Source: Bacillota bacterium (GTDB lineage Bacteria > Bacillota_E > RBS10-35 > JAJYVN01). From it: a stretch of DNA of 12,704 nucleotides. The stretch is taken from assembly GCA_021846605.1 (NCBI GenBank), contig JAJZWQ010000095.1, positions 1 to 12,704 of the forward strand. Direction: 5' to 3'. The translations under genes and the position numbers were made by a program. Under the pieces are notes generated by a model, which was not told where the DNA came from, made no database searches, and saw only the letters and a list, made by a program, of their open reading frames with translations. Numbering within the stretch: position 1 is the stretch's first letter; every line of letters begins with the position of its first letter. Below, piece by piece: positions 7,439 through 12,704 of this stretch.

Positions 7439-8733
7439 GATGTCTCGGACCCCTGTTCGTCGACCAGATCGAACGCCAGGCGCTCGGCCTCCTGCCACAG
7501 GGCGTCGGCCGCCGCCGCCAGGTCGCTCCAGTCCAATTCGCGCGCCACGGCGGCGAGATCCGGCCGACCCCGCATCTCCGTCAGCAGGGCGCGGACGCGG
7601 TCCGCCGCCTCCTGGGGGCGGTGCGCGTCGCTCCAACGCAGGAGATCGGCCAGGAAGTCGCCCGCCTGCATGCGCTGCGCGCGGTCCTCATTGGGCCGGG
7701 TGTGGAGGCGCAGGGCGTCCCACCAGAGGGAGGGCATGGCCTGCGCGTCCTCGCGCAACTGGTGGAGGAGTTCCTCGGCGGCGCCGAAGCGGCTCAGTTC
7801 GGCGTGGAGCGGCGTCGTGCCCGAGATCTCGGCCGAGACGATCAGGCCGCGTTCCCCACGCTTGGCGTGCGCGGCGGACGCCAGTTGGGCGACCAAGGCG
7901 TCCACGCTGCCGGGGGGCTGCGGCACCTGCCCGAGATCCAGGCGCAGGGTGGCGAACCGCCACTCGTCCGCCGGACGGAAGGTCAGGCGGGGAGCGCTGC
8001 CCGGCTCGCTCTCCACGATGTAGAAGCCGCGGGGGCCCTCCTCTCCGGGATGGCGCGCCTGGAGGTTGCCGGGGTAGACGACCGCCGGGAAGGCGGGGGA
8101 AGGGACCTGGCGCGTGTGCACGTGCCCCAGCGCCCAATAGTCCAGGGCGGACGCGCGCAGGTCGTCGAGGCTGCACGGCGCATACCGCCCGTGCTCGGGG
8201 TGCTCGCCCACGCAGGCGTGCAACAGGCCGATCTGGTAGGCGTCCGGGTGGGCCTCGCTCTTGTGGAAGCGGGAGGCCAGGTTGTCCGTCACGTGGCGCT
8301 CCGGGTAGGACATGCCGTGGACCACGGCCACCACGTGCCCGTCCTGGTGGACGGGCATCACCTCGACCTTGCCGTGGCCGAAGACGGTGACGCCGGCGGG
8401 CCACTGGCGGATGGCCGGCCAGCGACCCCCCTGGGGGTCGTGGTTCCCGTGGACCACGAAGGTGGGGATCCCCGCGGCCGCCAGGCGTTCCAGCCCTCGC
8501 AGGAAGCGCATCTGGGCCCGCAGACCTGCCTCGTCCTGCTCGTACACATCCCCGGCGATCAGCACGAATTGCACAGCCTCGCTCAGGCAGATGTCCACGG
8601 CGTTGTCCCATGCCTGCAGTGAGGCGTCGCGCACGGCGGCCTCGACACCGGGCGCGGTGTCCAGGGGGGCGATCCCCTGCAACGGCGAGTCGAGGTGAAG
8701 GTCGGCCAGGTGCGCGAACCGGAGTGCCGGCAT
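7435..8733 (-). CDS. yhaO: YhaO-type metallophosphoesterase (SbcD/Mre11-like nuclease)
   Basis: This is a 432-residue calcineurin-like metallophosphoesterase, close to the ~410 residues of Bacillus YhaO. It is expected to be the Mn-dependent nuclease subunit that works with the adjacent YhaN-type ATPase on DNA ends. The metal-binding motifs appear in order: HLADLHLD (Asp11, His13), IAGDVYE (Asp62), HGNHD (96-99), LLHACVG (His172) and LGHVHTRQ (His204, His206). The C-terminal part is a capping/DNA-recognition region ending SETS. The ATG at 8731-8733 has a clear AGGAGG ribosome binding site 5 bases upstream. A longer reading upstream in the same frame is possible, but MPALRFAHLADLHLD is the normal family start. 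Its TGA overlaps the GTG of the ATPase gene, showing translational coupling in one operon transcribed leftward. Confidence 0.92.
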   Translation of the reverse strand: MPALRFAHLADLHLDSPLQGIAPLDTAPGVEAAVRDASLQAWDNAVDICLSEAVQFVLIAGDVYEQDEAGLRAQMRFLRGLERLAAAGIPTFVVHGNHDPQGGRWPAIRQWPAGVTVFGHGKVEVMPVHQDGHVVAVVHGMSYPERHVTDNLASRFHKSEAHPDAYQIGLLHACVGEHPEHGRYAPCSLDDLRASALDYWALGHVHTRQVPSPAFPAVVYPGNLQARHPGEEGPRGFYIVESEPGSAPRLTFRPADEWRFATLRLDLGQVPQPPGSVDALVAQLASAAHAKRGERGLIVSAEISGTTPLHAELSRFGAAEELLHQLREDAQAMPSLWWDALRLHTRPNEDRAQRMQAGDFLADLLRWSDAHRPQEAADRVRALLTEMRGRPDLAAVARELDWSDLAAAADALWQEAERLAFDLVDEQGSETS

Positions 8734-8738
8734 CCTGT

Positions 8739-8745
8739 CCTCCTT
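8739..8745 (-). promoter_or_regulatory. Ribosome binding site of the yhaO-like gene
   Basis: On the minus strand AAGGAGG lies 5 bases before the ATG at 8733. This fixes the nuclease start and argues against longer upstream readings. Confidence 0.75.
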
Positions 8746-8770
8746 ATCCGCCCTTTTTCGGAGATGGACC

Positions 8771-8781
8771 GTGCCTGGCAC
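8771..8781. promoter_or_regulatory. Perfect 11-base palindrome upstream of the yhaNO-like operon
   Basis: GTGCCTGGCAC is a perfect inverted repeat with a single central base, 37 bases before the nuclease ATG. Its place in the leader or core promoter suits an operator, but there is only one copy and no linked regulator gene, so this is speculative. Confidence 0.2.
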
Positions 8782-9343
8782 CGAAACCAACCTTCGCCAC
8801 GGTTCGATATCGCCGCGATGGAACCTGCCCTTTGGGCACAAGGCCCGCCGATCGGGGTCACGGCCGTCGCGCGACTCCAGCGGCCGGCGCCGCGCCGGCC
8901 CTTGTGACGCACCCACCGCGGGCCAACCGGCCTCAGGCCGTCACCGGTATCACCGGACCGGGGGACAAGCCCTAGGCCACGAAGTGGCGCCGTTTCGGCA
9001 AGCCCCTGCGGGCCAACGAGGTCGGCGAGAATGACGCGCTCCTGCCCCGCACGAGCGCGATCGGTGCGCGGGCCCCGCCCCGCCGGTGCAGCCGCGCCGT
9101 TCGGACGCGGGGAACGGCGACCGGATGGCCCCGTCCTGGCCCTGCGCATGGCGGGGGCCGCCCGAACCAGGGTCGGGGCCGCGGGGGGGGGGCGGCCAGG
9201 ATCCAGAGGTGCGGGGGCGAACACGAACCCCGTGTCGCGGGCGCTGCCGCCACGGGCTGCCACCCCGACCGCGGTTCCGTCCTCCACCCTGGAACTTCGC
9301 CGTCGCCAGGCCGTCAAAAGCCCTGTTGTGGGGGGGCTGCCAG

Positions 9344-10750
9344 GTGCCGTCCGGTGCACGTCCGCGAGCGCACGTCCAGGCGCGGCGCCTGTGCCGCTCC
9401 GGTGGGAAGGTCTCGCGGCGGCGCCCCCTGTACCGCTGGTCGGCCATCGTGGCCGCGGCCTGTATCCTGGCGGGCGTCTGGGCCGCGGTGAGGGGCGCGC
9501 GAGGGGATGCGCCCGCGGCTGCGCGGGCCCCCCGGGCGGCCGCCGGTTCCCCCGCTCAGGCCGGGTCCGGACAGGCCCCTCCCCCCTCCAACACCTCCAT
9601 CACCGCGGCGCTGGCGTCCGCGATCGAGTCCCCGACGTATCCGTACTTTCCCGAGTACGGGGATGTCGTCTTTGTGGGCGCGCAGACGGGGTGGCTGGAC
9701 GGCTACGACTGCGGCGTGCCCGGCTGTCCGGCCTTTGTGCTGCGCACCGCCGACGGCGGCAGCACCTGGGCGGAGACGGTGCTGCCGAGCATGGTCGCCA
9801 GCCGCATGACCTTTCTCAACGCGAACGACGGTTGGCTATCTGGCACGACGCCAGCGCAGTGTGCGCTACAGGGCGGCCAGTGCACGCCCGACTGGGTGCT
9901 GATGGCCACCACGGATGGCGGTCGCACGTGGCAGGTCGCGGACCGGGCGTCCGCCGCGCTGACCGACATCCAATTCGTCACCCCCGCCGTGGGCTTCGCC
10001 GCGACCGCAGGGCGCGGAGCGTGCCCGGCACTGGTCACGACGACGGATGGCGGCCACAGTTGGAGCCCCGTGCCGGGGGCACCCTCCCCGCTCTCCCTGG
10101 ATTTTCTCAGCGCGAGCCAGGGCTGGCTGGTGGCGCGATCCTGCGCGGTCGAGCCGCCAGGCCTGCAACCCGGCGGGCCCCGTACCGGACCGGTCGGGAT
10201 CTTTGAGACCACGGATGGCGGCACCACCTGGAGCCAGCAGTTGTTCACGGGGATGGGGAACCCCGGCGCGACCAGTATCGACATGCTGAACGCCAGCGAC
10301 GGGTGGGTCACGATGCTCGCCATGCCGTACTGCGCCATGGGCGGTTGTGAGGGGGACATGTACCGCACGACCGACGGCGGGCACCAATGGACCTTGATCC
10401 AGTCGGCCAGCGCCCCCTGGCACGTCACGCCCCCCGGCCGCGGCCGCGGGTTTACGGCGGGGTGCCAGTTCCTGACCCCGTCCAGCGGGTGGCTGGAGTT
10501 GACAGGCGGGGCGGCCACCTCCGGCGGCGTCGGCGTCACGACGAGCGGGGGCGCCTCCTGGAACTTCCCCTCCTCACTGCCCCCATGGTGGCCACGGGCC
10601 CTGGCGCCGGTGAGCACGACAGCGGCGTGGGCCGTCGGCGCCCTGGCCAACGGTGGCGGCCCGACCCAGGCGTCTTTCCTGGCGCGGACGATGGACGGCG
10701 GCCGGGATTGGCTTTCCGAGACCCCGACCATTCGCACCGGGGGCGGGTGA
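9344..10750 (+). CDS. Membrane-anchored Asp-box (BNR/Ycf48-like) seven-bladed beta-propeller protein
   Basis: This is probably a cell-surface or secreted protein anchored by one N-terminal helix. With GTG 9344 (G-rich stretch upstream) it has 468 residues; the reading frame is open further upstream, so the start is uncertain. A basic N-terminus (RRRPLYRW) precedes a hydrophobic segment at about residues 32-49, then an Ala/Pro/Ser linker. Asp-box motifs occur near residues 133, 188, 232, 288, 341, 398 and 448: TADGGSTW, TTDGGRTW, TTDGGHSW, TTDGGTTW, TTDGGHQW, TSGGASW (lacking the Asp) and TMDGGRDW. Seven GW-type turns alternate with them (TGWLDG, DGWLSG, VGFAAT, QGWLVA, DGWVTM, SGWLEL, AAWAVG), so a seven-bladed propeller is likely. 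Paired cysteines (YDCGVPGC, QCALQGGQC, YCAMGGC) suggest disulfides outside the cell. Such folds occur in sialidases and in the photosystem assembly factor Ycf48. No catalytic residues were recognised, so a binding or scaffold role is more likely than an enzyme. Confidence 0.85.
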   Translation: MPSGARPRAHVQARRLCRSGGKVSRRRPLYRWSAIVAAACILAGVWAAVRGARGDAPAAARAPRAAAGSPAQAGSGQAPPPSNTSITAALASAIESPTYPYFPEYGDVVFVGAQTGWLDGYDCGVPGCPAFVLRTADGGSTWAETVLPSMVASRMTFLNANDGWLSGTTPAQCALQGGQCTPDWVLMATTDGGRTWQVADRASAALTDIQFVTPAVGFAATAGRGACPALVTTTDGGHSWSPVPGAPSPLSLDFLSASQGWLVARSCAVEPPGLQPGGPRTGPVGIFETTDGGTTWSQQLFTGMGNPGATSIDMLNASDGWVTMLAMPYCAMGGCEGDMYRTTDGGHQWTLIQSASAPWHVTPPGRGRGFTAGCQFLTPSSGWLELTGGAATSGGVGVTTSGGASWNFPSSLPPWWPRALAPVSTTAAWAVGALANGGGPTQASFLARTMDGGRDWLSETPTIRTGGG

Positions 10751-10915
10751 GGTTTCCTCCGCGCACAGCCCGCGACGCCGCCCGCCCGGTTGGGACGTAC
10801 GCGCTGGCGCCCGGCGCGTCGTCGCCGCGCGTGTGGCCGTTCGGCCGGCCGTACTGTATGGATCGCGGCCCCGAGGAGAGCGGGCGGTGGGCTGTTCGGA
10901 GGGGGAGGGAGGGCC

Positions 10916-11029
10916 ATGCCGCAAGTGTTGGTGTGGGGACTCTCCCTGGCGGGGTCTCTGATCGGCGTCCTCGCATGGCGCCGTGGTGGAGAACTGTCGC
11001 GGTGGGCCCCGCTTGGGTGGCCCTTCTGA
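10916..11029 (+). CDS. Possible 37-residue single-span membrane peptide
   Basis: This short reading frame starts at ATG 10916 and follows an exceptionally purine-rich leader (GGAGGGGGAGGGAGGG, 10898-10913), an excellent Shine-Dalgarno region. The product, MPQVLVWGLSLAGSLIGVLA followed by WRRGGELSRWAPLGWPF, has a hydrophobic helix (residues 3-20) and then a positively charged WRR. It would lie in the membrane with the charged end inside. It begins 165 bases after the propeller gene and ends 29 bases before a terminator hairpin, so it could be the last gene of that transcript. I recognise no family. In DNA this GC-rich, short frames arise by chance, so confidence is moderate. Confidence 0.4.
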   Translation: MPQVLVWGLSLAGSLIGVLAWRRGGELSRWAPLGWPF

Positions 11030-11058
11030 GCTTCCAGCAGGTGTGGGGTCGCCGCTGA

Positions 11059-11103
11059 GGACGGGGTGGTGCGGGTACCCCCGCCGGGGTCCCCGTCCTT
11101 GTT
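11059..11103 (+). terminator. Nested-hairpin rho-independent terminator
   Basis: GGACGGGG (11059-11066) pairs with CCCCGTCC (11091-11098), enclosing an inner hairpin GCGGG (11071-11075) / CCCGC (11080-11084) with a TACC loop. TTGTT follows directly at 11099-11103. It would end transcription of the propeller gene and the small membrane peptide. The T-run is interrupted, as is common in high-GC genomes. Confidence 0.5.
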
Positions 11104-11325
11104 GCCCGCGGTTGGGGTGTGCACGTGGTGACGGCGCCGGGCTCCGGCCCGGCGTCCCGGGGCGATGTTCCGCGCTGGGTACCGCTCGCGCCGGGCCGGT
11201 TGGGGGCTGGTCCGGGTGGGGCTGGCCGGACCGATGTGGGCTGAGGGATGGGGGGCCGTGCGCTCCTGGACCAAGCTCCACTTCGGCGTGACGTCCGCGC
11301 TGCCGGGCTGGGGCGGGCTCGGGTA

Positions 11326-11487
11326 CGGGGCGTGGCCGGCTTGGCCGCGATCTCTCCGGGAAGGTCCGCTCCGGCGGGCCTCCGCGCGGCCCGGCTGAAC
11401 CCGGTCGACGCCCTGCGCGCGGCGCGGGGGAGGGGAGGGGTCTTGCCTCGGCGAGGGGCGGTGCGGCCCGCAGGACGCGGGGTGTGA
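11326..11487 (+). pseudogene. Vestige resembling the C-terminus of an FtsX/MacB-type ABC permease
   Basis: The frame reads RGVAGLAAISPGRSAPAGL and then RAARLNPVDALRAA. FtsX/MacB permeases typically end with GLxAxxxPAxRAARLxPVEALR after their last membrane helix, so this looks like that ending with a few disturbed residues between helix and tail. Nothing upstream (11104-11325) gives the periplasmic domain or the other helices in any frame, and no ABC ATPase gene is nearby. It is best read as the last fragment of a deleted permease gene. The match is short, so chance resemblance cannot be excluded. The end given is the stop codon of the frame; the recognisable part ends near 11432. Confidence 0.35.
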
Positions 11488-11539
11488 CGAGTGAGCAGGG
11501 AGTCGGCCGGGTCCCGCGGCGCGGCGCCCCCGGGTGGGG

Positions 11540-12259
11540 TCATCCCCGCCAGGTGCGCAGGCGGTCGGCCACGGCCGCCACGGGCGCGGTCCAGATGCGC
11601 GTCGGTTGGCGGGCGAGAAAGGCGCACAGGCGCTCGATGTCGTCCGCCGCGATGGGTAGATGCCCGTCTCCCACCCCATGGAAGGTGAAGATCCCCCAAC
11701 GCCCCTCCCCGACAGCCTGCTCGGCCAGGCCGACGAGTTCGGCTCCCCCCATGCGTTCGGCCGGCCAACTCCAGAGGTGGTGGAGGTCGCAGCGCCCGGG
11801 GTCGTTCGCCTGTTCCCCGCGGACCCGGCCCGCGACGAACCGCTCTGCCACCAGCGGCACGTAGCTGCGCCGCGTCGGACCGCTGCCGATGGAATCCTGG
11901 TAGCAGGGATAGGCGAAGGACCGCCGTCCGGTGCCGCCGACCGTCCGCAGCCGCCGCTCCGCCTCGTCGATGTCCGAGGCCAGTTGCTCCAGCGTCAGGT
12001 GTTCCAGGGAGCGTTCCGGCGGCATGAAGTCGAAGTTCTGCGAGCAGGGAGGGGTCAGCGTGTGGTTGCCCAACTCGTGGCCGGCCTCGGCGACCCCCGC
12101 CCACGGGGACAGCGCCGCGCGCCAGTCTGGACCGCCGGGGCTCAGATAGAACGTGGCGCGCAGGCGGTGGCGTTCCAACAGGGGGACGGCGGCCAGTTGG
12201 GAGGTCAGACCGTCGTCAAAGAGTGCCGCGGGTGGTACTACTTGCGGCCTTTGCGGCAT
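11540..12259 (-). CDS. Polysaccharide deacetylase (CE4/NodB fold), 5'-truncated
   Basis: NodB-type deacetylases remove acetyl groups from cell-wall or surface sugars and are usually exported. The conserved motifs appear in order: FDDG (motif 1, both aspartates), TFYLS, HELGNHTLTP (metal-binding histidines, motif 2), RSFAYPCY (motif 3) and GIFTFHGVGDGH (motif 5 histidine). The C-terminus RLRTWRG is complete at TGA 11540-11542. The N-terminus is not. Family members have a signal or anchor and some strands before FDDG, with the motif usually read (L/V)TFDDG. Here only MPQRPQVVPPAAL precedes it, and those residues come from foreign DNA that begins at about 12221. The given start (ATG, 12257-12259) is the nearest in frame but has no ribosome binding site, so the gene is probably a 5'-deleted pseudogene. 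The body has no frameshift, suggesting recent damage. Confidence 0.75.
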   Translation of the reverse strand: MPQRPQVVPPAALFDDGLTSQLAAVPLLERHRLRATFYLSPGGPDWRAALSPWAGVAEAGHELGNHTLTPPCSQNFDFMPPERSLEHLTLEQLASDIDEAERRLRTVGGTGRRSFAYPCYQDSIGSGPTRRSYVPLVAERFVAGRVRGEQANDPGRCDLHHLWSWPAERMGGAELVGLAEQAVGEGRWGIFTFHGVGDGHLPIAADDIERLCAFLARQPTRIWTAPVAAVADRLRTWRG

Positions 12260-12704
12260 CCGGCGTAAAGCCAATACCGTTCAGATAAGGCGCCACGGCG
12301 GTCTTCGGCGGCGCGGTGGAAGGTCGCCATCACCGGCCCAAAGGCCTTGCCGCTGAACCCCTCGCCCCCCCACCGAGCGATGGCCTTTCGCAGCGGCCGC
12401 TCGGCAAACGCCAAACTAAGCGGTATTGGGCGTAAAGCGGGCACGAGCTTGGTCCTGGCTCTGGTACAGAACGTGAGTTGCAGCCGGTAACCGTCGTGTA
12501 CCAGCCGGTGCGAGTCCGGCCGCGCGAACTGCCGTTCGCGCGCGTAGCAAATCGGACGCCGGGGTAGGGTGACCACCCCGGTGAAAGCTCCGAGGATCAA
12601 GCCTCCGCCGCCCGTGAGGGTGGGACTCACCAAGGGAGGCGAGCAAGCTCTCGGGCCGCAGCATTAAGCGAAGGCTGCCGCGACGTAATGAGTACCCCTG
12701 GCAG
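12221..12704 (+). mobile_element. Left part of an inserted element, continuing past the window edge
   Basis: The boundary is placed where the deacetylase gene is cut, right next to the TTT codon of its FDDG motif (12218-12220 on the plus strand). To the right no deacetylase-like sequence continues. Instead there is a direct-plus-inverted repeat arrangement (12262-12438) and then a tightly folded RNA-like segment (12421-12704). The end and any protein gene of the element lie outside the window. Two kinds of element put a long structured RNA at the front of an open reading frame: IscB (HEARO) transposons and group II introns. Neither is proven here. Confidence 0.45.
12421..12704 (+). ncRNA. Structured RNA, candidate HEARO/IscB omega-RNA or group II intron domain I
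   Basis: A chain of hairpins fills this segment. GCCGG/CCGGC (12504-12508/12516-12520) has loop TGCGAGT. A perfect 9-bp stem CGCGCGAAC/GTTCGCGCG (12521-12529/12534-12542) has loop TGCC. CCGGGGT/ACCCCGG (12559-12565/12575-12581) comes next. GCCTCC/GGAGGC (12601-12606/12635-12640) encloses GTGAG/CTCAC (12614-12618/12626-12630). GCAGC/GCTGC (12658-12662/12674-12678) encloses ATTAAGCGAAG. Phrases such as TTGCAGCCGGTAACCGTCGT, CAGCATTAAGCGAAGG and AGTACCCCTGGCAG look like conserved blocks I associate with mobile-element RNAs found ahead of IscB-type or intron-encoded genes. That is memory, not a search result. Strand is inferred from these blocks. The 5' limit is uncertain and the 3' end is outside the window. 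Confidence 0.45.

Larger units (their letters stand above)
8734..9343. other. 610-base intergenic region between divergent transcription units
   Basis: I see no convincing gene here. Reading frames on both strands are open only because of the high GC content and give proline/arginine-rich translations without motifs. The region must hold the leftward promoter of the nuclease-ATPase operon and the rightward promoter of the beta-propeller gene, but no clear -35/-10 pair is visible. Landmarks are the palindrome at 8771-8781, an inverted repeat CGGCC-TCA-GGCCG at 8928-8940, a run of ten G at 9183-9192 and a run of seven G at 9330-9336. The last sits just before the propeller start and may serve as its ribosome binding site. 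Confidence 0.5.
11030..11539. other. Gene-poor spacer
   Basis: Apart from the terminator and the permease-like vestige I see no gene in these 510 bases. Frames on both strands lack motifs and plausible start sites. A small inverted repeat CCCGC-AGGAC-GCGGG lies at 11467-11481, just beyond the 3' end of the leftward deacetylase gene, where it could help end transcription. Confidence 0.45.

Noticed and set aside
8950..9447. Possible gene on the minus strand in the intergenic region
   Set aside because: No ribosome binding site, no motif, low-complexity basic translation, and overlap with the 5' end of the propeller gene.
9703..11679. 658-codon and other long minus-strand frames opposite the propeller gene and the spacer
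   Set aside because: Proline/arginine/serine-rich translation without motifs, opposite a gene with seven clear Asp-box repeats; the frame is open only because stop codons are rare in this composition.
12421..12440. 16S rRNA-like string TGGGCGTAAAGCG
   Set aside because: It matches the conserved 16S stretch near position 570 for only about 13 bases; flanking sequence is unrelated, so this is not an rRNA fragment.
1..12704. CRISPR arrays, tRNA or rRNA genes, phage structural genes
   Set aside because: I looked for regularly spaced direct repeats, TTC-containing T-arm patterns with cloverleaf stems and recognisable structural proteins, and saw none.

Overview
The window is very GC-rich chromosomal DNA from a bacterium. 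Its genes show strong GC preference at third codon positions and frequent GTG starts. The YhaN/YhaO-type repair pair and the insertion-sequence types fit a high-GC Bacillota lineage (Symbiobacterium-, Thermaerobacter- or Sulfobacillus-like). This assignment is an inference, and a high-GC actinobacterium is not excluded.

Left part (1-3400) is a transposon graveyard around one intact gene. It starts with the C-terminal remnant of a DDE transposase resembling the IS1634 group (1-353). Next comes a decayed IS607-type element (about 330-1193): a tnpA serine recombinase with a stop codon and several indels, and a tnpB that lost its middle but keeps both ends. An intact Gfo/Idh/MocA-family oxidoreductase (1214-2317) follows directly. 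After it lie a GC hairpin, an orphan TnpB-type right end with a characteristic terminal hairpin (to 2563), and a frameshifted gene of unknown function (2564-3375).

The centre (3401-8733, minus strand) is a two-gene operon: a metallophosphoesterase of the YhaO/SbcD/Mre11 type, then a 1345-residue YhaN-type SMC-like ATPase. The two are coupled by a 4-base GTGA overlap. The pair is expected to act as a nuclease-ATPase complex in DNA double-strand end processing or repair. The ATPase carries an unusual helix-turn-helix-like C-terminal tail.

The right part (8734-12704) has a 610-base intergenic region and a membrane-anchored seven-repeat Asp-box (BNR/Ycf48-like) beta-propeller protein (9344-10750, plus). 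A possible 37-residue membrane peptide with a strong ribosome binding site (10916-11029) and a nested-hairpin terminator (11059-11103) come next. A vestige resembling the end of an FtsX/MacB-type permease follows. Last is a polysaccharide deacetylase gene on the minus strand, cut at its first catalytic motif (FDDG) by foreign DNA. The final 280 or so bases read as a highly structured RNA on the plus strand that runs off the edge. It is probably the RNA part of a mobile element: a HEARO/IscB omega-RNA or the 5' domain of a group II intron.

The most unusual content is the accumulation of RNA-guided or RNA-based mobile-element debris (two TnpB-type ends without an intact nuclease, plus the structured RNA at the right edge), followed by the winged-helix-like extension on the YhaN-type ATPase.
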